A DNA stretch of 64,000 bases from Flavobacteriales bacterium. Its GTDB lineage: Bacteria; Bacteroidota; Bacteroidia; Flavobacteriales_E; Vicingaceae. The DNA lies in assembly GCA_020853105.1 (NCBI GenBank), contig JADYZM010000040.1:1-64000 (forward strand), in the 5' to 3' direction. Position numbers and translations under genes: made by a program. Shown piece by piece: positions 44,939-53,494 of the stretch; within the stretch, counting starts at the first letter, position 1, and every line of letters begins with the position of its first letter. Below the pieces are notes generated by a model, which searched no databases, was not told the DNA's origin, and was given only the letters and a program-made list of their open reading frames with translations.

Positions 44939-46779
44939 GACAAATCATATTCATATTACTCTTATTTATTTGTTCGAATATTGGATTTTCGCAAAAGGAT
45001 ACTTTGGTAGATTTATTTGTCAACAAAAAATTACATTCAAAATCACAGTTGGAATTATTAAACCAAAGAAACATCTTTTCACAAAAAAAGAAATTGACCT
45101 TAACTCTACCATTTTTTGATGATTTTTCACAAGAGTATTATTTACCCGATGATGCCAAATGGCAAGATGTTAATGTGTTCATCAATTCTAACTATCCGGT
45201 TAACCCGATTTCTTATGGAGTTGCAACTTTTGATGGGCTTGATTCGACAGGTTATCCGTATGACTTTCTTAATCCGACATCTCATGGTATTGCAGATTAT
45301 TTAACTTCACAAACAATAGATTTAACAACTATTACAGATAGCGTTTATCTTAGTTTTTATTTTCAACCGAAAGGAAACGGAAACAGACCAGAAAACAAAG
45401 ACAGCCTGAGGTTAGAATTTTTTAGAAAGTCTGATAGCACTTGGGTTAGACAATGGGCAACTCCGGGAATGGATTTAACACCTTTTCAACTGGTAATGAT
45501 TCCTGTTGACACATCTTACCAAAATGATGCTTTTCAATTCCGATTTAAAAATTATGCAACACTTTCAGGAAATGTTGATCATTGGCATCTCGATTATGTG
45601 TATTTGAATGATAATAGAACATACACCGATACTACTTTAGATGATGTGTCTTTTGTTACAAACAACTATAACATGTTGTATGAACTTACTTCTATGCCTT
45701 GGAGCCACTATATGGTTGATAGTATCGCAAATATGAGACAAACTATTGATGTTGAATATAGAAATAATCATAACGCAAATTACGCTGTGTTTTATAAATA
45801 TCAAGTAATTGAAAATAATGGAGCAGGACCTGTTATTGAAACCTATCCAAGTACAACTTCTTCAAAAAATGTTACAGCATTTTCCAGTTTAATTGAACCT
45901 CAAGCTGTATATCAATTACCATTAAATAATTTTTATTTTCCTACTGATGACACGGCAACAACAAAAGTATTTCAGATTAAGAATTATTTTGATTTAAACA
46001 GTATAATTGATTTTAACCAGAAAAACGACACTGTAAACTCATACCAAGTGTTTGGTAATCATTATTCTTATGATGACGGTTCTGCCGAAGCAGGTTATGG
46101 GGTAGAAGGAATAGATTCCAAACTAGCAAATCAGTTTTATATCAAAAAAAGCGATACATTAAAAAGTATTCGAATTTATTTTAACCCTGTTACTTATAAT
46201 CATAGTGATAAATCGTTTAAGTTATGTGTTTGGTCAAGCCTAAATCCTGAAGTTAAAGTATATGAACAAACTGCATATTACAATCCTCAGTATTCTTTGA
46301 TGAATGAATTTTTAGAGTATGATTTGGAATATCCATTATTTTTAAATGCAGGGTTGTATTATTTTGGTTATCAAAATATTACTCAAGATTTTTTAACTCT
46401 TGGATACGATTTTAATAACAACACCAGCAATAGGATATATTTTAACGCTGAAGGAGTGTGGGAAAATTCCAATTATCCTGGTTCTTTGATGTTGCAACCC
46501 GCTTTTATGAATAGCGAACCTGTAGTTGGAATAGATGAGGAGTCTAAAAACTTATCTTCTGCTGTTTTCCCGAACCCAAGCAATGGAATTTTTCATTTTA
46601 ATGTACAGAAACCTATCGAAATTAGTGTTTTTGATATGCTTGGAAATGTAGTTAAACAATTTTCTTATGATACATATTCTAGTATAGATTTAAGTTATCT
46701 TCCTAACGGTGTGTTTTTTCTTAAAATAGCAGATAAAGAAGGCTCAGCAATCCAAAAAATCATTATTTCCAAACAATAA
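44935..46779 (+). CDS. T9SS-secreted protein, 614 aa
   Basis: Signal peptide 1-19 (LLLFICSNIGFSQ). The next ~500 residues form beta-rich lectin-like domains (SVYLSFYFQPKGNGNRPENKDSLRLEFF..., FQFRFKNYATLSGNVDHWHLDYVYLND) with no catalytic motif I recognise. A type A sorting domain closes the protein: VFPNPSNGIFHFNV ... LPNGVFFLKIADKEG. Its ATG overlaps the PASTA gene stop by 4 bp and its stop is 4 bp before the rluD start, so the three genes form an operon. Function unknown. Confidence 0.85.
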   Translation: MRQIIFILLLFICSNIGFSQKDTLVDLFVNKKLHSKSQLELLNQRNIFSQKKKLTLTLPFFDDFSQEYYLPDDAKWQDVNVFINSNYPVNPISYGVATFDGLDSTGYPYDFLNPTSHGIADYLTSQTIDLTTITDSVYLSFYFQPKGNGNRPENKDSLRLEFFRKSDSTWVRQWATPGMDLTPFQLVMIPVDTSYQNDAFQFRFKNYATLSGNVDHWHLDYVYLNDNRTYTDTTLDDVSFVTNNYNMLYELTSMPWSHYMVDSIANMRQTIDVEYRNNHNANYAVFYKYQVIENNGAGPVIETYPSTTSSKNVTAFSSLIEPQAVYQLPLNNFYFPTDDTATTKVFQIKNYFDLNSIIDFNQKNDTVNSYQVFGNHYSYDDGSAEAGYGVEGIDSKLANQFYIKKSDTLKSIRIYFNPVTYNHSDKSFKLCVWSSLNPEVKVYEQTAYYNPQYSLMNEFLEYDLEYPLFLNAGLYYFGYQNITQDFLTLGYDFNNNTSNRIYFNAEGVWENSNYPGSLMLQPAFMNSEPVVGIDEESKNLSSAVFPNPSNGIFHFNVQKPIEISVFDMLGNVVKQFSYDTYSSIDLSYLPNGVFFLKIADKEGSAIQKIIISKQ

Positions 46780-46783
46780 AGTT

Positions 46784-47833
46784 TTGCAAAAAAGTATTGA
46801 CGACGATCAACTTGATGAAGAACAAGAATTGTTCGAACATTACAAATTTATTGCTGACAAGGGTCAAACTTTACTCAGAATAGATAAATTTTTAATTGAC
46901 AGGGTTCCGAATACCTCAAGAAATAAAATTCAAGTTGCAGCAAATTCAGGAAATATACTTGTAAACAAGAAGACAGTAAAATCAAATTATAAAGTAAAAC
47001 CATTTGATGAAATCTCAATTGTTTTGCCTTTTCCGCCTCGTGAACTTGAATTAATTCCTGAAAATATCCCACTTCAGATTTTATACGAAGACAATGATTT
47101 GATAGTTGTTAATAAACAAGCCGGCTTGGTTGTTCATCCTGGATATGGAAATTACACAGGTACTCTTGTAAATGGACTTCTCTATCATTTTGATAAATTA
47201 CCCACTATTAACCAAACAAATAGACCCGGGTTGGTTCATCGTTTAGACAAAAACACCTCGGGGATTATGGTTGTTGCTAAAACAGAATTTGCAATGACCC
47301 ATTTAGCCAATCAATTTTTTGAACGAACAACAGAAAGAAGATACAATGCCTTGGTTTGGGGAGATTTTGATAGTGATGAAGGAACTGTTATCGGTAATGT
47401 TGCAAGAAGTTTAAAAAATAGAAAAGTGATGGATGTTTTTCCTGATGGCGAACATGGAAAACACGCAGTAACATATTATAAAGTTTTGAAAAGATTTGGC
47501 TATGTTACATTAATTGAATGTAAATTAGAAACAGGAAGAACGCATCAAATAAGAGTACACATGCAGCATATTGGGCATAGCTTATTTAATGACAATGAAT
47601 ACGGTGGAGATAAAATCCTTAAAGGAACTTCATTTGCTAAATACAAACAATTTGTTGAAAATTGTTTTGAAATTATACCTAGACAGGCTTTACATGCAAA
47701 AACTCTTGGTTTTACGCATCCCACAACAAAAGAATGGTTACAGTTTAACTCTGACCTGCCAACTGATATGCAAAACGTTTTGGTAAAATGGGAGAATTAC
47801 GTTTCTTCAAGGCTAAATGATGAAACCGTATAA
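46784..47833 (+). CDS. RluA/RluD-family 23S rRNA pseudouridine synthase
   Basis: Converts uridine to pseudouridine in 23S rRNA. An N-terminal S4 RNA-binding domain (~30-90: LRIDKFLIDRVPNTSRNKIQ...) precedes the catalytic domain with Asp155 in RPGLVHRLDKNTSG. GRTHQIRVHMQHIGHSLFNDNEYGG follows. The start is TTG at 46784, only 4 bp after the previous stop; the first in-frame ATG is far inside the enzyme. RluD-like in length (349), but RluA/RluC assignment is not certain. Confidence 0.9.
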   Translation: MQKSIDDDQLDEEQELFEHYKFIADKGQTLLRIDKFLIDRVPNTSRNKIQVAANSGNILVNKKTVKSNYKVKPFDEISIVLPFPPRELELIPENIPLQILYEDNDLIVVNKQAGLVVHPGYGNYTGTLVNGLLYHFDKLPTINQTNRPGLVHRLDKNTSGIMVVAKTEFAMTHLANQFFERTTERRYNALVWGDFDSDEGTVIGNVARSLKNRKVMDVFPDGEHGKHAVTYYKVLKRFGYVTLIECKLETGRTHQIRVHMQHIGHSLFNDNEYGGDKILKGTSFAKYKQFVENCFEIIPRQALHAKTLGFTHPTTKEWLQFNSDLPTDMQNVLVKWENYVSSRLNDETV

Positions 47834-47834
47834 T

Positions 47835-49898
47835 TTACTTACTTAAAATCTCTTGAGCTTTATTTATTGGAATCAGTTCTTCGTTGTGAAGAGAAATTAC
47901 AAATGAACCACCAAGTCCTTTTGATATTAATTCTTGTTTGAATTTCTCAGCTTCGTCAAGAGTTTTAAATTCACCAACAGAATATCGGGTTAGTCCATTC
48001 TCAACAGATTTTTGTTCAACGTTTCCGATTTCCATAAATTTAGATAATACTTCGGTAGGCAATTGGTTTTTATAAATACCTACTTGAACTTTAAATTTAA
48101 CATTTTCTTTTGAGTATTCTTTTTGAGTGTTTTTAATATCTGTTTCAACATAGCTTGTTTTAACTCCGGCTTCGTTTAAAGGAATACGTTTTCCACCTTT
48201 ATATGCAACTATAAAGGCATCTTTAACCCCATAATCAACTGCTAAATCCATTTTTCTGGCTGCAGCTTCTTCAATAGTTTTAAATGCTCCTGTGTATAAA
48301 TATTTATACAATCCATCATCAGCTTTTATTTCCATGATGTTTTTCAAACCATTAAAGCTACTGCTTGGTTGTTTTTTAGAAAATGCTCCCAATTGAATTC
48401 TAAAAAATAATTCATTCGACTCTGCAGCATTGGTGTTTCCTTCAATTGCCATATTGTTAGCCTCATCACCAACTGATTTTAATGACCCGTCACGCTCTTC
48501 GGTAACTACAATAGCAGCATTAAATCCTTCTTTTGTTAACTGCATTTTACGTTTCAATGCTTCAGGTAAATTATCGTAGTTTCCAACAGCAATAACTGTG
48601 AGAGTATCGCCTAAGTTTTTAATTTCAACATCTGGGATACTTAAAAATCTATCTACTAATTCTGCATCAATTGCTTCAGAGAATGAACCGACTTGAACTC
48701 GATACGTTTTTTTTGGTCGTGCATGAGCTGTTATCAACCGGGTTTCTGTTGTTGCAAACATTCCTGTTGAGTCTATATAACGCATGTAGGCTTCATAAAT
48801 CATATCATCAGTCATTTCAACACCTTGTGGCGTAACTGGAACTTCCGGTCTGGATTCTAATTCATCATCTTTATAGTTTGGAACAAAATCGGAGTCTTTA
48901 TCTAATGGACATCCTTTTTCGTCAACTTCAACACCAGCAGGTGTCCATGGACATTCATCAATAAAATCAATTACACCATCGTTGTCTTCGTCAGCGTTGT
49001 CATAAGCCAAATAATCAATAAATTCAGTAGGATCATTAATTTTTTTATCGTTTTTGTGCCCTTGAAAATTATAACTAAAGGCTATGGAGCTCATCAAAAA
49101 TCGGTCGTTTGAATTGTTTGCTTTTAATGTACCAATCCTATCTCCGGCGCTTTCTGAAACTACATTATCTATTAAATCTGAAAATGTAAAGTGCATGGTT
49201 GTTCCTATAGTAAAATCTATATTTTTTGTTAGATGCATTTGAGCACCTATTCCTATAGGTACAGCAAATGTTCTTTCGGGATACTTACCTTTTCCATCGT
49301 AGTCCATCTCTCTTAGGTCGGTTTCATATACGTAGTCTCTTTGAATTACTATAGCATCAGAAGAATTTACATCATCCTCTGCTAGATTTCGTATAGACCC
49401 ATCTGACCAATAGTTGTATTTATTTCCATAAGAATCATATAAATCTGTTTTGGAATGAAATTCGACGGATTCTATACCCAAGGTTACAAATGGATTGATT
49501 ACTCTTTTTTCCGGCAATAAACCATTGAAATTATACATCAATGCAAAACCACCAACTGTAATACTTGAGCGGAAGTTTAAATTTCTTTCTATTGAGCGTT
49601 CATTTGAACTTAATGATCCAAATAGAACATAAAATTTAGCTATAAATGAAGGTGATAACTGCTGTTTTACGTGTAAATCGTAACCAATATTACTAATTAA
49701 AGCACTACCACGATTAACTTGCAGTACATCTCCATAAAATTTAAACATTCCAACTCCTAATCCGATTGATGGTGAAAAAAGATTTTGAAGTTTTTGAGGA
49801 GATTCCTTTTTTGTTTCTGTTGTATCTTTACTATTAGCCTTTGCAGAACTATATGAAGCTACAAAAATGGTAATGACTAATAAAATTCTAACAACCAT
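47835..49898 (-). CDS. Outer membrane barrel/thrombospondin-3/SPOR protein, 687 aa
   Basis: Signal peptide ~1-21. A beta-barrel-like region (~35-275) precedes Ca2+-binding thrombospondin type 3 repeats (DEDNDGVIDFIDECPWTPAGV and DKDSDFVPNYKDD, ~300-345). Three SPOR-like repeats follow (~395-480, ~505-590, ~600-680: KTYRVQVGSFSEAIDAELVDRF; FFRIQLGAFSKKQ; KFKVQVGIYKNQLPTEVLSKF). SPOR domains bind denuded septal glycan strands, so the protein probably connects the outer membrane with peptidoglycan. The neighbour at 51307-52617 has the same barrel and TSP3 core without SPOR. Confidence 0.75.
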   Translation of the reverse strand: MVVRILLVITIFVASYSSAKANSKDTTETKKESPQKLQNLFSPSIGLGVGMFKFYGDVLQVNRGSALISNIGYDLHVKQQLSPSFIAKFYVLFGSLSSNERSIERNLNFRSSITVGGFALMYNFNGLLPEKRVINPFVTLGIESVEFHSKTDLYDSYGNKYNYWSDGSIRNLAEDDVNSSDAIVIQRDYVYETDLREMDYDGKGKYPERTFAVPIGIGAQMHLTKNIDFTIGTTMHFTFSDLIDNVVSESAGDRIGTLKANNSNDRFLMSSIAFSYNFQGHKNDKKINDPTEFIDYLAYDNADEDNDGVIDFIDECPWTPAGVEVDEKGCPLDKDSDFVPNYKDDELESRPEVPVTPQGVEMTDDMIYEAYMRYIDSTGMFATTETRLITAHARPKKTYRVQVGSFSEAIDAELVDRFLSIPDVEIKNLGDTLTVIAVGNYDNLPEALKRKMQLTKEGFNAAIVVTEERDGSLKSVGDEANNMAIEGNTNAAESNELFFRIQLGAFSKKQPSSSFNGLKNIMEIKADDGLYKYLYTGAFKTIEEAAARKMDLAVDYGVKDAFIVAYKGGKRIPLNEAGVKTSYVETDIKNTQKEYSKENVKFKVQVGIYKNQLPTEVLSKFMEIGNVEQKSVENGLTRYSVGEFKTLDEAEKFKQELISKGLGGSFVISLHNEELIPINKAQEILSK

Positions 49899-49959
49899 AA
49901 TTTTGGATAATCTGTGCGTTATACGATTAATCCTCTGTAAAGATACAATAAATGTAAAA

Positions 49960-51294
49960 TTATTGTAACCATTTTTGATTTGAAATCATCAAAGCTTCTT
50001 GAACAGTGATTCTGCTTCCTTGATTGTATGCCGTTACAAAGGCAGTTTTAACATTGTTTCTAATTTCGTTTCGTTTGTCGCGAGCTGTTTTATATTCAGT
50101 GAATTTACCAACGATGTATTTAATCCATCCTTCATGGTTTTCAATGGAAACTGATTCAGAAACATTAAATTTAGAGTTAAAATAATTTTTAGAAACTTGT
50201 TGATGTCCTGCACCAATTTGAACTTTGTATGTTACTCCTTTTTCAGGAGATGGTGTTGAAACAGCTGTGCTGGCTGTTTTTGTTTCTGTAGGTTGTTTTT
50301 GAGTCTCTGTTTTTGTTATAGGTTCTGTTTTTTTAATGGGTTCAGGTTGTTCTATTTTAGTAGTGTTTTCAGCTGTTAACTCTGTTGAGGTAGCTTTGTA
50401 ATCAATTGTTGATGAATTAATTATTTGATTTTGAGTGATATCATTTTCTAAGTATGAAAAAGTTCCGTTTATATCATATTTTCCAGTTTGAGCTCCTGAA
50501 CTCTCAATGAAATAAGATACTGTAAATTCTTCTTTTTGGGGTGTTGACATCCAAAGAATTTTTGCCTCACCTTCATTAAATGAAAAAATACCACCTTCTG
50601 AATTGTCTGCTACCGCTTTAAATCCAGATGGTATAACATCAGAATATTTTGCAAAACCTTCTAAATTAGTCTGTTTTATTGTAAGTGAAATTTTATATTT
50701 ATCTCCCAACTGCTCTATTTTTCTAACAGTATTTATACTTACTTTTTTATCAGTTGAAGTAGGTTGATTTGTTTTCTGAGTTATTGGTTCTTCAGTAGAG
50801 TTGTTCTCAACTGCTTGTTCAGTTGTTTCTGTCTGGTTTTGTGGGGTTTGTTGAGATGCCAAAGTTTCCCCTTTTACAATTGATATCGAAGATTCAGGTA
50901 TATCTACATTTTTTCGTTCATTGTCGGAAATAAATGAGAATTTTCCTCCTATTTTAAAATCTCCGGTTATTTCTGTTGTGGTTTTCAGTTTGTATGAAAT
51001 AACGAATTGTTTATCTGTTGGCAAAGCCATCCAAATAAATTTTACTGTATTTTCTTTAAATGAAAAAGTTGCACCTTTAGATTCTATAACTTCGGCATTA
51101 AAACCAACAGGTAAAGTTTGTTGCACTTTAGCAAAGCCATTAATATCTTCCTTGTTAATAGTTATTTCAACGGTAACTTCTTCTCCAGCATTTATTTTAT
51201 CGGGTATTTTTTGGGTGGCGGTAACGTTGCCAAAAAACAGTTGGTATATTGATAATCCTATTAGCTGAATGAAAATAATTACGTATTTTATCAT
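49960..51294 (-). CDS. Periplasmic protein with two related beta domains and SPOR-like C terminus, 444 aa
   Basis: Signal peptide 1-22 or a single hydrophobic anchor (YVIIFIQLIGLSIYQLFF). Two homologous domains (~28-138 and ~185-300) share the pattern INGFAKVQQTLPVGFNA...FSFKENTVKFIWMALP versus LEGFAKYSDVIPSGFKA...FSFNEGEAKILWMSTP. A Thr/Glu/Gln/Lys-rich linker precedes a SPOR-like end (VTYKVQIGAGHQQVSKNYFNSKF ... VRYIVGKFTEYKTARDKRNEI, ~360-440). It lies between the two barrel/TSP3 genes in the same direction with gaps of 61 and 12 bp. Function unknown; envelope or division role inferred. Confidence 0.65.
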   Translation of the reverse strand: MIKYVIIFIQLIGLSIYQLFFGNVTATQKIPDKINAGEEVTVEITINKEDINGFAKVQQTLPVGFNAEVIESKGATFSFKENTVKFIWMALPTDKQFVISYKLKTTTEITGDFKIGGKFSFISDNERKNVDIPESSISIVKGETLASQQTPQNQTETTEQAVENNSTEEPITQKTNQPTSTDKKVSINTVRKIEQLGDKYKISLTIKQTNLEGFAKYSDVIPSGFKAVADNSEGGIFSFNEGEAKILWMSTPQKEEFTVSYFIESSGAQTGKYDINGTFSYLENDITQNQIINSSTIDYKATSTELTAENTTKIEQPEPIKKTEPITKTETQKQPTETKTASTAVSTPSPEKGVTYKVQIGAGHQQVSKNYFNSKFNVSESVSIENHEGWIKYIVGKFTEYKTARDKRNEIRNNVKTAFVTAYNQGSRITVQEALMISNQKWLQ

Positions 51295-51306
51295 AATATT
51301 AAATAA

Positions 51307-52617
51307 CTATTGCTGAAAATAAAAATCTATCAATTGATGTAAATCTTTTGCAGTTAATTTATTTTCACCTTCGAAGAACATGTCAATTGCATTGGTTACT
51401 TCTTTGGCGGAAATATAATTGTCTTTATCTATATCAAGTGCTTTATATTTTTCAGGAATAGCAACAGCAGTAGGTGTTGCACTGTTGTACTTTTCATAGT
51501 CTTTTAAGATGTCATCCATTTCTGTTTTTGACAAGTCTTCAGCTTTGAAAACTCGTCGTTCGGTTTTTACAGAATCTTTTTGACTATTCATTTGTGCTAA
51601 CATATCGTCGGTAATTGTTACTCCGTCAGAGTTAACCATTGCCCCAGAAGCTGTATTCGATTCTTTGTCTAGATGATCGGGTACGCCATCTTTATCTCCA
51701 TCTAGAGGACAACCTTTTGCATCAACTTTAACATTTGGAGGAGTATTTTGACATAAGTCATCATCGTCTTTTACGCCATCTCCGTCAGTATCAGCTTTAT
51801 CTAGTTTTGAAAAATCAAAATCTTTGTATTTAGCATCTCTTTCTGATGTTGCAAAATTAAATTGTAAACCAAAAGAGGTGTAAAACATATTATCGTTGTT
51901 ACCACCGGCTGAATAATTATCCAGATAATCAGTAAAAGCAAGTATGTATGCAACACCTAATCTTGCATCTAATCTAGGGGCTAATTTAAATTTTAAACCA
52001 AATCGAATTGGAACAGTGAAAGTAGATTTTGGATAACTTTTAGTACTATCTTTTAAACTAGTTTCATATTCGTAATCACGTTTTACAGTAGAGGATAAGG
52101 TATCAGCACCCGGTGTACTTTGAGCCATATCTCTTAATGTTCCATCACTCCAGTGATAATATTTTCCGTATTTATTTTCTAAATCACCCTTTGGGTCAAA
52201 AGTTAAATACCCAACACCAATTGAAAAATAGGGGGCAAATACTGATGTTTGATTTATCAATTTTCCGTTGTCAAAATCTAACAATAAATTCAAATCAAAA
52301 TTCATTATAGATGTTTCAAAGTTTCTGAAGGTAGTTTCGTCAAGCTGAGATTTAGAAACTTTACCAAAAAGACCATTTGCGGTAACACCAAATATATTTC
52401 CGAACTTTTTTTCAAGGTAGAAGCCAAAACCGGGTTTCCAATAGGTGTAAATGGTTGTTCCTTTTGAACCCGAAACATCACCCATATATGAAAGTACACC
52501 GACATGTCCACCTATTGATGGCATTTTGCTCGCTCCAGATTTTTCTTGAGCGTTTGTTTTCGCTGCTATACACAACGAAATTAAAGCAATTGATATTTTA
52601 AATTTCTTGGTTATCAT
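51307..52617 (-). CDS. Outer membrane barrel/thrombospondin-3/EF-hand protein, 436 aa
   Basis: Starting at ATG 52617 (MITKKFKISIALIS), the signal peptide ends near AKTNAQ. A barrel domain (~30-270) shares local sequence with the 687-aa protein (for example NKYGKYYHWSDGTLRDMAQ versus NKYNYWSDGSIRNLAE). TSP3 repeats (DTDGDGVKDDDDLCQNTPPN, DGDKDGVPDHLD, ~275-320) follow, then a single EF-hand-like loop DIDKDNYISAKE (~395-406). An ATG at 52641 would add eight residues before the signal. First gene of the three-gene envelope cluster. Confidence 0.72.
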   Translation of the reverse strand: MITKKFKISIALISLCIAAKTNAQEKSGASKMPSIGGHVGVLSYMGDVSGSKGTTIYTYWKPGFGFYLEKKFGNIFGVTANGLFGKVSKSQLDETTFRNFETSIMNFDLNLLLDFDNGKLINQTSVFAPYFSIGVGYLTFDPKGDLENKYGKYYHWSDGTLRDMAQSTPGADTLSSTVKRDYEYETSLKDSTKSYPKSTFTVPIRFGLKFKLAPRLDARLGVAYILAFTDYLDNYSAGGNNDNMFYTSFGLQFNFATSERDAKYKDFDFSKLDKADTDGDGVKDDDDLCQNTPPNVKVDAKGCPLDGDKDGVPDHLDKESNTASGAMVNSDGVTITDDMLAQMNSQKDSVKTERRVFKAEDLSKTEMDDILKDYEKYNSATPTAVAIPEKYKALDIDKDNYISAKEVTNAIDMFFEGENKLTAKDLHQLIDFYFQQ

Positions 52618-52789
52618 GTTAACTAGAGTTAAATTTTGCATATAAAAATATACTATTTTTTAATATAATAGCATTTTTATGCAAGATATTAACAATGTTA
52701 ATAACTTTAAACGCAAACAAATCTAAAACATAAAGAAGGGGAAAAGCAGGAATTACAGAAAGATTTATAAACTAAAAAATGTTAATAAC

Positions 52790-53491
52790 CTAAAAGTTAG
52801 GTTTTAACATAAATTGAGAATAAAAATCATCAATCACTTTAACAGCTTCTTCTGAGGTGTCAACAATTGATATTAGATTTAAATCTTCCGGGCTGATATT
52901 CTTTTCGGCTAATAAAGTTGATTTAACCCACTCAAATAATCCGTTCCAATAACTAACTCCAACTAAAATTATGGGAAACTTTCCGACTTTTTCGGTTTGA
53001 ACCAATGTAATGGCTTCAAACAATTCATCTAAAGTTCCAAATCCGCCGGGTAAAACAACGAACCCTTGTGCATATTTTAAAAACATTACTTTTCTAACAA
53101 AAAAATAATCAAAGATTATGAGTTTGTCTGGATCAACGTAAGGATTACTGTGTTGTTCAAATGGTAATGCAATGTTTAAACCAACCGATTTTCCTTTGGC
53201 TTCATAAGCTCCTTTATTTGCTGCTTCCATTATACCGGGACCACCTCCGGTAATAATTCCATACCCTTTTAAAGCGAGTTTTCCTGCAATTTCTTGTCCG
53301 ATCTGATAGTATTTATTGTCCGGTTGTGTTCTGGCAGAACCAAAGATGGACACACAGGGTCCTATTTTTGCAAGTTTTTCAAAACCCATCACCAATTCTG
53401 ACATCATTTTAAAAATTGCCCAAGAATCGTTTGATTTTATTTCATTCCAATCTTTATCTCTAAATCGTTCTCTTATTCGTTCGTTTTCCAT
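52790..53491 (-). CDS. LOG-family (TIGR00730) nucleotide phosphoribohydrolase-like protein
   Basis: A Rossmann-like enzyme of 233 residues. Motifs: SIFGSARTQPDN (~50), GGGPGIMEAANKGAYEA (~80), and the family signature PGGFGTLDELFEAITLVQ (~148-165). LOG proteins cleave the N-glycosidic bond of cytokinin or other nucleoside 5'-monophosphates to the base plus ribose-phosphate; in bacteria without cytokinins the substrates are probably AMP-like or purine nucleotides. It lies 3 bp downstream of uvrA on the same strand. Confidence 0.88.
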   Translation of the reverse strand: MENERIRERFRDKDWNEIKSNDSWAIFKMMSELVMGFEKLAKIGPCVSIFGSARTQPDNKYYQIGQEIAGKLALKGYGIITGGGPGIMEAANKGAYEAKGKSVGLNIALPFEQHSNPYVDPDKLIIFDYFFVRKVMFLKYAQGFVVLPGGFGTLDELFEAITLVQTEKVGKFPIILVGVSYWNGLFEWVKSTLLAEKNISPEDLNLISIVDTSEEAVKVIDDFYSQFMLKPNF

Positions 53492-53494
53492 AAT

